The position numbers and the translations under genes are program-made. Of a DNA stretch of 64,000 bases, positions 1 to 11,764 are shown piece by piece. Under the pieces are notes generated by a model. The model did not search any database. It was not told the DNA's origin and worked only from the letters and a program-made list of their open reading frames with translations. This stretch comes from Rhabditoides inermis (taxonomy: Eukaryota; Nematoda; Chromadorea; Rhabditida; Rhabditidae), in assembly GCA_963966185.1 (NCBI GenBank), contig CAWZYM010000086.1, positions 92,501 through 156,500 on the forward strand, written 5' to 3'. Position 1 is the first letter of the stretch, and each line of letters begins with the position of its first letter.

Positions 1-21
1 TTTTGTATACTGTACGTTCAG

Positions 22-702
22 ATCACGGCTGTCATGGACGCTCTCATGGACAAGCATCACGTGAAGGACGACAGTGAGAAGAAGACGCAGAGTGACCAGG
101 GGTCCAAGAAGACCACCAAGGAGACATCCAAGGAGGGAACCAAGGAGGGAACCAAGCTTGGTTCCAAGGAGAGCACCGGCGATGCTAAAGGAACCAATGA
201 CGAGGTCAAGTTGGGTTCCAAGGAAATCACCGAAGGAACCAAGGACCAGGCGAAGCTTGGTTCTAAGGAAAGCACCACCGACGGCACCAAGGGAACTAAG
301 GACAACACCAAGCCTGAATCTAAGGACGTAGTGAAGGATACCAAGGGTGACACGAAGTTGGGATCCAAGGAAGAAGACGGTACCAAGGGAATAGCTGGTG
401 CCGGTAAAGACGGAGCCAAGGACACCAAAGGAACGAACTCTAAAGAAGGAACCAAAGACGACACCAAGGGAACCAAGGGCTCCAGCTCTCCAGCGATTAC
501 GAAAAACGAAGACAAGGATAAGAAGGTGAACCCGAAGGAAAGCCCGAAGAAGAGAGAGAAGAAGGTGGAGAAAGCCAAGGCTGTGGCTCCTGCGAAAGCA
601 CTCACTCCCACTGCCAAGGCACCCGAGAAGAAGAAGGAGGAGAAGCCTCCCGCCAAGCCTGCCCCCCAACCCGCCGGGAAAGCACCCGCCAAAAAGAAGT
701 GA
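22..702 (+). CDS. Lys-rich, repeat-containing disordered protein (5' partial)
   Basis: The frame is open from an acceptor-like site (TTCAG, 17-21) and contains ATG at 34, so an upstream exon outside the window is likely. From ATG34 it gives 222 residues ending at TGA 700-702. The protein is almost entirely Lys, Thr, Glu, Ser, Gly and Asp, with KLGSKE recurring at least four times between spacers rich in GTKD/KGTK. The C-terminal third is Lys/Pro/Ala-rich and ends in several lysines. I see no Cys or Trp, no membrane segment and no catalytic motif. Composition resembles hydrophilic LEA-like or linker-like disordered proteins, but I cannot assign a family. A 250-residue frame on the opposite strand is a shadow of this biased sequence. 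Confidence 0.6.
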   Translation: MTAVMDALMDKHHVKDDSEKKTQSDQGSKKTTKETSKEGTKEGTKLGSKESTGDAKGTNDEVKLGSKEITEGTKDQAKLGSKESTTDGTKGTKDNTKPESKDVVKDTKGDTKLGSKEEDGTKGIAGAGKDGAKDTKGTNSKEGTKDDTKGTKGSSSPAITKNEDKDKKVNPKESPKKREKKVEKAKAVAPAKALTPTAKAPEKKKEEKPPAKPAPQPAGKAPAKKK

Positions 703-969
703 TCGTTACATGATTGGCTGTTTGATTGTTTGATAAATACGTGTTGGAAGAGGGATCTTGTTTTTTCATGGGTTGCTAGGGAGAAGGACCTTGATCTTGG
801 TAAGAACAAGGAAGGTGTACATTTCCCTATTTTATAATTATCACCCCTATCTCCTTACTCTTTCCGTCTCCGTCCTTCCATTCGCTCACCCTCACCCCGG
901 CATTCACTCACCCTCTACTCGCACCGAGCGGTCGCCTTAGCACCGCCCACTCTAACCCCGCCCACCACC

Positions 970-1429
970 ATGACCGCGCAGTACCCGTTCGGAGTCATCA
1001 GGGTATGCCTCTCCTCTCCGTTCCTCTCTCTCCCTCTCTTTATTTCTCTCTCTATCTCTCTCTCTCTTTCTCTCTTACCTCCCCTCCCCCTCTCCCTCTC
1101 TATATTCTCTCTTTCTCTCTCTCTCACCTCTCCCTCTCAGATGCCGCCTCTCCTCTCCCTCCTCGGTGAGTGCAAGCAAGTCGACGCTGCCCAGGCTGCT
1201 GTGAGTATCAGTTCACTTTTAAAACATTCTAAACATTTGAAAGGGTTTGAAAGTTTTGAACTTTCTCAGTTCCGTCAGTCTGCGCCGATCGCTCAGCCGC
1301 CGCAGCAGTCGCAGTACATCTCCGAGCTGCCGCAGGGGTGAGGGGGCGGGGCATGGAGGGGTGTGGCTAACCACGTGTTTTTCCAGCCCCACCACTTCCG
1401 TCTACACTGCGCTGCCTATCGCGTGCTAG
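970..1429 (+). CDS. Small protein of unknown function, four exons
   Basis: Proposed exons are about 970-1002, 1141-1200, an exon starting near 1270, and one from about 1387 to TAG 1427-1429. Introns have GT..CAG ends; the first holds a CT-rich tract ending in CTCTCAG. Translation gives roughly 65-70 residues starting MTAQYPFGVIR, with a Gln/Pro-rich middle (QPPQQSQY) and a C-terminus ending in IAC. I see no clear signal peptide or known domain. An AATAAA lies 40 bp after the stop, supporting a real 3' end. The start could lie further upstream, and the ATG at 1141 is an alternative. Function unknown. Confidence 0.45.
1021..1137 (+). repeat. CT-rich microsatellite forming an intron polypyrimidine tract
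   Basis: Nearly pure (CT)n with TTT interruptions, ending in CTCTCAG directly before the exon at 1141. Similar tracts sit in introns at 2127-2206 and 3186-3283 of the next gene. Confidence 0.8.
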
Positions 1430-1468
1430 ACGCGTCAACTCAAAATACTCGTCCCCTATTCACCCTCG

Positions 1469-1474
1469 AATAAA
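1469..1474 (+). promoter_or_regulatory. Polyadenylation signal AATAAA
   Basis: Canonical hexamer 40 bp after the stop of the small gene ending at 1429. Confidence 0.55.
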
Positions 1475-1687
1475 CTCTCTTTGCACATATACTCGCGATC
1501 TTTCTCTCTATTGTCTATGTTTGGTATTGTGCTGACCACTTTCACCCTCTCGCTCCGCCCACTTTTAAACTGTACGCGCTCTCTCGAGCGAGAGAGAGCG
1601 TGTTGAAAGAGGAGTGTGCAGAGTGAGGGAAGAAGTAGGGGGTGGGCGGCTATAAAGGTTGGCGTGAGTGAACTGCTAGTGACCACT

Positions 1688-2147
1688 ATGTCTCTCCTCC
1701 GATTGCTCACCCTAGCACTCTGCGTGCCTCTTTGCTATTCCGCAGCCGCACTCTCCTCGGCTGATGTGAGACTCTTGTTTATTGTTATTGTTTACATTGT
1801 TTACAAAGGTCGTCGACAAAACCAAGCCGGACGTCGAAACGACGCTGAATACGGCCGACTTTGAAGCAACCCATCATGACGTTGAAATCACAAAGCTCGG
1901 TTAGTAATACGGTACCTTACGGCGTACTGTAATCTACCGTATACCTTGAAGGAATCCGAGTGAAGGACGATCCGACCATGGGCCGGCACATGGAAGGAGA
2001 CATTGCCCTAGACAACATTAAACAGTGAGCCGTATAACTGAAATCAAAGTACCGTACCACTTTTCAGGTTCGTTGATCAGAACAACAAGCTCGGAAGGAA
2101 TGCGATTCGCAACGCCTACCGGTGAGTCTCTCTCTCTCTCCCCCCCT

Positions 2148-2204
<57 letters not shown>

Positions 2205-3909
2205 TCCCTCTCTCTCTCCACACATAGTTCGAACGGCTCTAATCTCCGCTTCCTCTCACCTCTTGCACTAGGGTTCGGGAGACCAGTGCGGTCTGCGGTC
2301 TGCTGATCTTCACATGTCGGAAACCCGAAACCTAGTTGTAACTCCCAGAGAAAGAAGGAAGATTTTCAGTCGCTGGCCGAATGGTGAGATCCCCTACACC
2401 CTCTCTTCCCAGTATGGATCATATGCCCGTTCCGTCATCGCCAAGGCATTCCAGGTATGCTTCCATCACTATCAATCAATCAAACAATCAAATACTAAAA
2501 CACGTAATCTCTCATAAGAACCGTAAGATTGGGGGTGCAGGTTCGCTGATCATATGTTTCGAAGTATCACAACACAACAAACCACGTGGTGTTTGGTGTG
2601 TGCTCGCATGACCGCAGGCGCACATTCTGCCTACTAGGTTATTACTGCTGCGACCACAGTAATGTTTCGCGTTTGCAACTCCCCCCCCCTCTCTGCCCAC
2701 TTGCCACACGCCACCACAAAAGCGATGCAAACCGGTCGCCAGCGGGCGAGAGCGGTCAGACGCCGCCGAGAGAGTGCGGCAACTTGAGAGGGCGCAGCGT
2801 ACTGCTAACAACAACATTGATCAACTCAATGCTACATTCGATTAGGTGGCCGAAAGAAGCGAGAGGGAGAATGACCCTCACTCTCTCTTAAAATAGACGC
2901 GCTGCAATTGCGGCCGCTGACCTCTCAGCAAGGCCAAAGAAAGAGGGTGGTAAAACGAAATGTGGTTCATACTTTAAACGTTTAGGAGTACCACACCAAG
3001 ACCTGCGTTCGTTTCGTGCCGCGCGACCCGTCAAAGGTGGGCGGAGCTAAAGGGGCGGAGCATAATGAATGCATTCCAGCACGCCGACTACATTTACATC
3101 CACCCCGATGATGGCTGCTATTCCCTCGTGGGAAAGACGGGCGGACGCCAACCGCTCAGTCTCGACTCGGGGTGCATCCAGGTGAGGAAATCTCTCTCTC
3201 TCTCTTTCTCTCTTTCTCTCACCCCTCCCTCTCTCTCACCTCTCACTCTCTCTCTCTCTCTCACCACTCCTCTCTATCTTCAGGTTGGTACTATAGTTCA
3301 CGAGCTCATGCACGCTGTCGGCTTCTTCCACGAGCAGAGTCGGTGAGTTTATCATATCAGCTGATCAATGATCACCTCTTATCAGCTGATCAACTGATCA
3401 TTCAGCGCCGACCGCGATGACTACCTAGACATCCAGTGGCGCAACGTGATGAACGGCGCCGACGACCAGTTCGAGAAGTACATCCTGACAGTCATCGACC
3501 ATCTCGGGGTACGGTACTTTGAAATTGCAATACGGTAGAATACTGGATTACCGTGCTTGCTTCAGGAGCCCTACGACTACTCCTCGATCATGCACTACGG
3601 ACCGTACGCGTTCAGCGGAAACGGTGAGTGCATTACACAAACAACAATGTGACGTCATATCATAATCTTCTAGGCAAGAAGACGCTGAATCCCAAGAAAT
3701 CGGGGGCGGAGCGGATGGGTCAGCGGGTGGAGTTCTCGCCAGTCGACGTGCGGAAGATCAACAAACTGTACAACTGTCCTGCGGGGGGAGTGAGCGGCAA
3801 CTCGATTCTCGAGGTAGACCAGCACAGCGCATCCCAACGGGCCGTGCCCGCAGTGCGCACACATGGTAGCCTCACCAGCGGCACCGGAAGGATCCGCATT
3901 TACGGTTGA
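1688..3909 (+). CDS. Astacin-family zinc metalloprotease (NAS-like), secreted
   Basis: Secreted zinc endopeptidase. Exon 1 (1688-1765) encodes a signal peptide ([19 protein letters not shown]). Exons 1809-1899, 1952-2024 and 2068-2121 encode the propeptide. The catalytic domain uses an exon ending 2454 ([10 protein letters not shown], the usual mature N-terminus), then 2986-3036, 3080-3181, 3284-3342, 3406-3508, 3566-3623 and 3674-3909. Visible motifs are TCVRFVPR, the zinc site [15 protein letters not shown], and the Met-turn SIMHYGPY followed by MGQR..FS. The junction from 2121 (phase 2) to the exon before 2454 is unresolved: no acceptor keeps the frame without a stop, so a small exon is missed or the allele is damaged. 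The stop at 3907 follows a short low-complexity tail; an alternative 3' end with a ShK domain lies at 4817-5027. TATA-like TATAAA sits at 1651. Confidence 0.85.
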
Positions 3910-4816
3910 TGCCCTCAGGGCTTATATGTGTTCTGTGTTGTGTTCCACGTCTTTCACCCCTTCTTTCACCTACACCGGGTCCATGTTAGTCCATTGTTTT
4001 CGTTATGTTAATGTGGGTGTGTGTATGTCTAACACGTGTATGGTCAATGTGCTCTGTCAATTGTCGGTTGTGATAAACTTTGTTTTGCTCACATCTGTGT
4101 CGTTTATGTGCTGATTTAATTGCGTACTTGTTTTCACGTGCATCAGTGTCACTTTGTTGGTGGGCAAGATTGGTGGTCGAAATTAAGCAAGCATCGGTCC
4201 GTCGGTACTCATTAGAACGATATAACTTTTATGCACTCGTTCAACCTCAAAAACGTCACAAGATAATATTCTCGCAGTCGTGATCGAACTTCGGTTTTTT
4301 TTTCGCGGTCCAGCAAAAGCGCTGAGCCAACAAACGAGTAAACTCTGCAAGAGAGCCCGCACTTTTTCGCTGAACTGTTAGCTACACCTAATCCCTTCAT
4401 CAAACTACCGGGGTGTGAGTGAGGGCTTACCGGCGCGCGTCCAAAAAGCCCCCAGGCGTTTTCACCGTCCCCCGTAAAAGGACAAAAGACGGCGGACACG
4501 GAAACGACTTAGAAGACCACTGTAGCAAAGCGATCACGACACACAAAATGTATCGCAAACAGATCGAGAGTTCTTCACTGAACTGAAAAAGCTGCATCGA
4601 AAGGGATGCAGCATTCAAATCAGAGTGGTCGATCCCGGAACATTCCAGAGCACGGCGACAGTGCATGCACACGGCACCCCCTCCTCCCTTCCACTCCCGC
4701 CCAAGTCTCCCTCGGAAACCCAACTGCCACACGCCTCATCACACCATATCAAAGTAGATCTTCACTTCTTTTAATTTATATTACAAAACAGTTATACCAA
4801 TTCAAATCACTTTTAG
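3910..4816. other. Intron or intergenic region without a clear gene
   Basis: Between the astacin stop and the ShK exons. Open stretches of 60-100 codons occur on both strands but lack splice logic or recognisable motifs. Confidence 0.5.
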
Positions 4817-5027
4817 GCCATCGAGACAGTCGCCGGAAGTGCGTCGAAAACATGCGACGACGACAACTGGAGATGCCCCTACTGGAACATCTACAAGGTG
4901 GCGTGACTGACACGGACGTCACTTATATAAATGATGACGTCACTTTTTGCAGGCGTGCGAGCAATACAAAGAGGTGCGGATCGTGATCTGCAGAAAGACG
5001 TGTGGCACTTGTACTGTTGACTTGTAA
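4817..5027 (+). CDS. ShK (SXC) domain exons, probable alternative C-terminus of the astacin
   Basis: Two exons, 4817-4897 and 4953-5027 (TAA), join in phase 0 and encode one complete ShK-type cysteine module: Cys...C(P)YW..YK.C(E)QY...V..CRKTCGTC, then VDL and stop. Exon 1 enters in phase 0 after CTTTTAG. NAS-6 to NAS-15-type nematode astacins carry a ShK domain after the protease domain. The upstream astacin exon offers an in-frame phase-0 GAG|GTAGAC donor near 3813. I infer these exons are its tail, skipping the TGA at 3907. They could instead belong to a separate small gene with an exon around 4600. Two AATAAA-like signals follow at 5070-5095. Confidence 0.6.
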
Positions 5028-5410
5028 GATCAAGATTTCTCTATTTCTCTACTACGGGTCTCATAAAAATAAATATATTTCTCGAAATAAATCTCTTTAT
5101 CAGAAAGCTTGTAGCTCGCACCTCTTCCCAACGCCCAAAATAAGTTATTAGATTACAAGTAATGCGGACATGTACAAAGTTGTAAACGTTACAATAAGTG
5201 TTTTGCAAAGCCACAGAAAGAGAAAAAAATACAATATAGTGTACAGAAAGTGTCGCATATACATGTGTGACATAGAATCTTCAGAGCCATTGAAAAAAGT
5301 CGAGTCAAACTCACAGCGCTTCGAAACAGCGCAAGTACGCACGCAGACTAAGAGGACAGAGAGCCATTGTCGAAAAAGAAGTTGAAACTGTGCTCCCTCT
5401 CTCTCTCTCC

Positions 5411-6347
5411 CTATCCCCGTCCCACCACCAATACAGCGTGCTGCATCGCAATCGCAGCGAGCTGCTGCGCCAGATTCGACAGAAGAATACCCGCCTGCAA
5501 TCAATTAATCAATCAATGCGGAAAGGAAACGTGAAGCACAAAGTAAAGTTGACATCCTTACTACTTGCAGGTCGGTAGGATTCTACAATCGCGAGCTCAC
5601 CTGCACGGCCCTCTTGGTGACCTCGTCGTTGCGTGTCATGTGGCGGGGCTCGACTGCCTTGTGTGCATGGTATCGGATGGGGTGGGGGCGCACGGTCAGA
5701 CCAGGGCCGACCGGGGTCAGAGAACCTGCAACAATTCAACCTTTCATATATCTCGAACCGTTTTAGTAACGACGAGCCATAAAAACATTGCTTATCCGGA
5801 CTGGTGGATCATACATTTCCATAGAACTCACCTCCCCTGCCTCCCCTGCTTGCATCGACCCTGGGTGAGAACTCTCCCGCCCTCTCCATCCGATCGCACC
5901 GACTCGTCATACCGCGAACCGCGCGGTGCACAAGGTCCTGCAAACATCATGTCACTGCCGTTGTACCCTTATTCATAGCCGGACCAAATTTCGCAAAAAT
6001 CAGGTCCCGCAACGAATACATTGCTGCCGTACTCTTCCCTCTCTACCCACATCCAGTCCCTCCACCATCGCCATCTGCTCGTCGATGCGGTCGCGCAGCG
6101 TCTCCAGCATCTAAACATCTCCCCATAAGTCCCGCCCCCTCAATCCCCGCCCACCCGGATCATCCTTCGCTCTCCTCCCTCTCCCACGTCGAACATGAAT
6201 GCAATGAGGAGAGGCTGGGGGTGGGCGGCGAGAGTGGCGAGGAGAGTGGCCATTCCGAGGGACACGGGAAGGGGACGGTCGGGCAGACGGGACACCTCCG
6301 AGAGGAGAACCTCCAGCAGGAGGCACGGGTCTGCGGACAGGGCACAT

Positions 6348-6397
<50 letters not shown>

Positions 6398-9362
6398 TGC
6401 ACACTCACCAATTCCGACTTCCTCGACCGGCAGTCCCCTCCATCCGCCGTCGTCTCCTCCCTCCTCCTCTCCGCTGCTCTTCTCCACCTCCACACCATCC
6501 ACGTCGACGAAGTCCATCTGAAATATCTTTCCATAAACACCTCTGATCTCTGTAACGACACCCCTGAATTCAAAGTTCGATTGATTCTCCTTGATTGAAG
6601 ACGCGCTCCCTCGCCTATCCCCCACGCACCTCCTTCTCCCGCATGTACTGCACCTTCGAGTCGATGAATGCAGTGAGCTCCGCGAGGCTGGGCGCCTCCC
6701 CGCCCCGTCCCTTCGACACCTGCCGCCGGTCCAGCAGGTACATGAACGTGTCCATGTCCTGAAACAGAGAAATCAGTACCGCCCCTCAAAGTCCCGCCCA
6801 CTCACCTCCACGTCCGCAAATCCGGTGAGGACAAAGGAACGCGCCATCTCGGCATCGGTGTCAAATCCGCGTCCCGAAGACTCGGTGCCAGATTCGAGAA
6901 AGCTGCAAAAAATCTATTAAAAAAGCAACGTCCTTATTCCAACCACTCACTCTGTTTCGGACACACTCCTTTTCTACCCACCTTTCCTTCCTCTTATCCC
7001 CATCTCCCTCTCCTTCTCCTCCTCCCTGCTCTCTCTTTCTCTGCTCCCTCTCCGGCGACGAGCACATCTCATCCGACAAATCGTCGTAGTTCATCAGCTG
7101 GAAGTAGTCCATCATTGATGACGTCATCACGCCAGACGACCTGAAACAACACAGACGTCATACCCTAGTCAAAGTAAGGGTGAAGTTTATGACCATAATC
7201 ATGCCACGTACGAGACGAATGATGAGTGAATTCGTTGAATAAAACATGTCATGGTTATGTTTGCGATTCCGAATAAACATGAGATGAAATCGATTTGACT
7301 TGTTGTGTTCATGACTTGTGCCACGACTCACGTGATGGGCGGCAGCACAAACTGCTCGTCCTCGATCGCCACGGGAGAGTCGATGGGGGAGACGTCGCCG
7401 GAACCTGACATATCCAATATGATACTCCCGAAGCCTTTTCGATCAATAACCCATAAATTCCTCTACTCCATTTGACGTCATAGTAAACGCACTAGGTCAG
7501 TAAACCGAGAGCAATCAACCACACCAACCACCATGCACTCACCCTTCTGTCCCAACTCTGCCAGTCTGGCGCTGTTGTTGTTGTGCTGGCTGTCTGTGGT
7601 GAGATGGGCGCCCTTGGTGGCAAAGTAACGGTTCAAACCGACAGCCGCCGACGAGAGGGAGGAGCGACACGAGGAGAGACGAGTGAACGGCTGCAACCAC
7701 CACGCATTTCAACTCTCCACACACTGCTCCACAGCTGTCTGTCTGTCTCTCCCTCTCTCTCCCCCCCTCCCTCTGCCCACCGAATGCCCTCCACCCGCAG
7801 CCTCCTCGTCGCTGTCCGCCCTGAAGAGGAGGGGCGACGGATGGCTGCCGTCGTAGCGCCACTTCCACGACGCGCACGCAGACGCCCTCAAAGAGGAAAG
7901 GGTAGTGCGAAGCGCACTCGGGCAGCTCGCAGAACAGAGCTGCCTTCATCCTCGAGCAGCTCGCACACAACTTGTCCCGATATTGTACAATTCTTGAATC
8001 TCCAAAACTTCTGGCCACATGAAACTCAACGGCTACATCGTCAGTAGTCAGTACAGATTGCCTACTTGTACCACCTCAATACACCACTGCTCCCATTGAT
8101 GATCGGCAAGATAATTCAGACAAAATTATACAGGAAATAGTACATGTAATTGGCATGGCACACATCCGGTTTCGGTCGCTTTCACCAGACCGAATGTGTG
8201 ATCCTACCGGCCGGGACCATCATCAGTGATGAGCCGGTAGGAATATCCAATGATGCCGCTCTCACTCACCGCTCCTCCAACAGCTCGCTCGCCTCGCGCA
8301 TGTACTGCTTGAGTGTCTGCGGCGACGACACCTGCAGTCCCCATACACAAGGTGTGCCAACGAGAATGGAAAGAGAATCGCTACCTCCGAGTATCGCAGC
8401 ATACTCCTCGGCACGCACGCCAGCAGTCGCCTCGCCACCGACACGCACTGCGCACGGTCGCGCACCCTGCAGCAACACACAGCATCACTCTCTTGCCGGA
8501 CATGTATAGTTGAGATGACAATCGTGATGTCACTATTCCCTTCACATGACTGGATTCCTATCTTCGCATATGCTGTAACGCCAACAGCGCCTGAAGAAAA
8601 TGAATCACCGCAAATCGAATACGAACAGTTCCAAACCGTATCTGTACTATAACATATTTCGACTTGTGTGTATGTCATAACAACTTATGAATAAACTATT
8701 CTATGACTGTCTTTGCATGCGAGTGTGAGGGAGGCAAAGGAGACGTGTGTCTAATGTGTTGATATACAATACGGCCCACTCACTTAGCGAGCATGCCCCT
8801 GGACACGGTGTTCATAGGCAGAAGCCCCCGCAGCACAGCCACCAGCAACACGTCCTCGCAGCCGGTCAGGATGAGGGCATTCAGGAGGGAGAGCGAGGCG
8901 GCGGCCAGCTGGAAAATCAATTCAACTTCACCATGTCTTCCTATTTCACTTTCATTGATGCTGTGTACCCTTCATACTACTCTTGTAATGTTATTATTCC
9001 ACCGGTACGTTCGAATCAACACAATAACGACACATTTTGATTCCTTACTAATCAGCTCCTATGATAATCAGCCCACGAGTGCAGCATATACGATCACACC
9101 CACAATCCAGTAGTTCTGCTATCACATTCTAGAGACGGTTGTAGACAATGGAGTTGTTCAGCTGCATTTCTCACTAACGACACACATCTTCACCAAACAG
9201 CTCCTATGTGCCTATGACTGCAGTAGATCTCCGCAGTACCTTATCCGGTCCTCCGATCCTCTCGATGACAGTCTGCAGCAGAGGACGGCGCTGCTCGTCC
9301 CTCTCCACGAGGACCAGACGGATCACCATACGCACCTGAACCAGGCAGGTCCCTCCTCACCT

Positions 9363-9415
<53 letters not shown>

Positions 9416-9826
9416 CCTCCCAACCCACCAGTGCCTCCTCCGTAATAGTCTCGAGGCAGATATTGAGATAGAGCGTCGCCGCCGCCAGTGATTCCATGTC
9501 CATCTGAAAAAAAGATCTAATATAAAATACAAAATCATTGAAAAAAGAAAAAAAGTTGCACGGCACTACTCATTCCATTATCCGAGGCGCGAGCAAGCAA
9601 TATAACCAAATCACAAAACCAATGCACTTGCATACCATATAATACGTAGTGTCCTGTAAAAATCAATATCTCATCAATCAAAATAAAGCGAAATGTCAAA
9701 CATACCTGAGTTAGTGCCGGCTTGACAACACTGAGTAGGAATCCACTGTAGAAGTAGTCAGCGATGCGAGTCACCACAGCTGGGTGGGCAGCCTAGAACC
9801 TCTCCCCCTTCCCCCTCCTTCCCTCC

Positions 9827-9870
<44 letters not shown>

Positions 9871-10107
9871 ATCTCTCTTTCCCCACCCACCTGCACCACC
9901 GCATTACAGAACAGCAGAGACGAGTGATAGTCGGCGAGCGCCTCCGCCGATCTGAAAGGGAGCGTGGTCACAGTGGGCGGGTCTCTCGCTCACCTCTCCG
10001 GCAGCACTCGATCAAAGCTCTCGCCGGAGACGACTCGATCCAGCTGGGAGAAACAGCCGGATAGACCAGTCGCCACCACCTCACAGAAAGCGCTCTGCAA
10101 TACATGA

Positions 10108-10156
<49 letters not shown>

Positions 10157-10759
10157 CCCCTCACCTTGTCCGCCACAAACTCTGCAATGTCCTCCCTGGT
10201 CGCCGACACAGACAGTATCAGCAGCAGTGCGTCCCGCGCCAGCTGACCCACGTCATTCTAAACATGACGTCAGTCATTCACCTGATGTCATTCTACGTCA
10301 TTTGGGAACAGATTGATGGGGGAACAAATCAAATCAAACTTTTTTGGTGACTGATTGGAACATCTTCTTATCAATCACTACTCACCTGCTCGTATAGAAA
10401 GCGAATCAGCAGACTGAATACGATGAACTGCTCGCCCTCCTGAAATCAAGCCACATTCTCTCTCGTTCCTCCCTCCCTACCGTACTCGTCCTCCCTCACC
10501 TGCTCGCCGCACGTGAAGAAGAAGTGGAGGAGCGTCCTGTCCTCGGCCATCTTGGTGCAGATCTGATTGAGCAGCAGCACAAAGTGCTTGTCGGTGGCAG
10601 AGGGACCGCGCGGGCTCACTGGGCGAGCGTCCGCCGTGCGGCGACACCTGGGAGCACATCTTCTGATCGACCAATTTCACCACCATTTTCCGGCAATCGC
10701 GAGAAGGGAGGGAGAGAGATTGAGAGATTGAGAGATTGAGATAGAGAGAGAGAGAGGGA

Positions 10760-10810
<51 letters not shown>

Positions 10811-11528
10811 GCGACCCACCAGTCAAACAGTCTGAACAGCGGGTTAAGCACCGGCTTGTGCACGAGCAGACAGTGGTTCTGTGTATGAGACTCGGAGACT
10901 ATACCCTCGAAGACGCGGATCAGCGAAAGCTGAAATCAAATCTCTCTCATCTCTTTCCCTCCCCCTCTCTCTCATCTCACCCCACCTGACAGGTGGGCTT
11001 GAGAAAGTCGGGAATCTGAATCGCCCAGTCCAGCGTACGCTCCAGAATCTGCTGCGTGAAGAACCTGCAATACAATAAGCCACGCCCCTGTCGCTCCGCC
11101 CACCTGTCGAGGATCGGTCCTATCGCGGGTTCCGGTTGCGCGTTCACTTCCATCATCAGCAGCTGGCACATATGGGACAGCATACCCAGCACCGTCGTCA
11201 TCTAACAAAATAATCGATAATCCGTATCAATCGATATTCGCGCACCTCTCCATAGTCGATGACATGTCCGGGCTCGAGAAAGTGTCTGTCGAGGTACTTC
11301 TCGCATTTCCTCCATCTCTCCTCGAATGCCACCTCCCACTGGGTGGGGTCAGAGGCGAACGCGGCCGACCAGCCAGGAGACGAGGGAGAGTCCCTTGAAA
11401 ACAGTCAGCACCGCCCCTCCAAGCCCCGCCCACCTCTCATCTCCTCCCGCCGGGGTGCTCCTGCCAGACGAGGGGCTGTCGCGACCGCCTGTCGGTGTCG
11501 ACAGGCGCGACAACAGACCCTTGAACAT
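5411..11528 (-). CDS. FHIP family protein (FTS/Hook-interacting, FAM160/RAI16-like)
   Basis: FHIP proteins link the FTS-Hook complex to dynein cargo on endosomes. The start at 11528 gives MFKGLLSRLS; exons include 11434-11528, 11246-11393, 11104-11201, 10986-11064, 10820-10929, 10500-10647, 10386-10439, 10165-10257, 9994-10094, 9891-9951, 9706-9792, an 18-nt microexon 9636-9653, 9429-9503, 9240-9335, 8784-8908, 8385-8466 and 8270-8331. Family hallmarks: DPTQWEVAFEERW, ARDALLLILS, a CEVVATGLSG..SQLDR block, SSLLFCNAVVQ..HP, GFLLSVVKPALTQ, LILTGCEDVLLVAVLRGLLP. The C-terminal half includes 6155-6330 (LPVSLGMATLLATLAAHPQP) and the last exon 5411-5494 ending LAAIAMQHAVLVVG. The stretch 7530-7990 is unresolved. 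Last gene of the proposed operon, starting 236 bp after the POP1 stop. Confidence 0.8.
6349..6390. repeat. (TG)n microsatellite
   Basis: About 21 uninterrupted TG units in an intron of the FHIP gene; on the other strand it gives poly-His shadow frames. Confidence 0.95.
8160..8243. repeat. Short hairpin-forming inverted repeats in an FHIP intron
   Basis: Two adjacent palindromes: CACACATCCGGTTTCGGTC with GACCGAATGTGTG, and CTACCGGC with GCCGGTAG separated by about 18 bp. This looks like a small foldback element; function unknown. Confidence 0.55.
9363..9412. repeat. (CT)n microsatellite in an FHIP intron
   Basis: Runs of CT on the plus strand; comparable tracts at 9826-9876 and 10109-10151, and a (GA)n tract at 10735-10808, lie in neighbouring introns of the same gene. 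Tract orientation is therefore not constant relative to transcription. Confidence 0.9.
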
Positions 11529-11764
11529 CCACCCAACCTGAAATCGATCGATAAATCGACAATCAAGTAACAATAGAAAATGCAGATATCACAGCGCTTT
11601 CGAACGCGTATTCGCATGTTGCATAAAAACAGCAATACAACAGCTCAACAACTTTATCCAAACCTCAACAACACGTTCAAAATCAACAAACAATAACAAC
11701 ATAGCAAGGCAGCAACTGTACCCAACAAAACAATCAAGACTCCGCCCACCTAAACCCCGCCCAC

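Noticed and set aside
57..809. 250-codon open frame on the minus strand opposite the Lys-rich protein
   Set aside because: Shadow of a repetitive AAG/GGA/ACC-rich coding region; no splice or start context and the sense frame has coherent repeats.
2586..2891. Open frames on both strands inside the astacin intron 2455-2985
   Set aside because: Joining the flanking exons directly gives the expected astacin sequence, so this is intron.
6111..6801. Frames with runs of His-Thr on the minus strand
   Set aside because: Produced by the (TG)n intron microsatellite.
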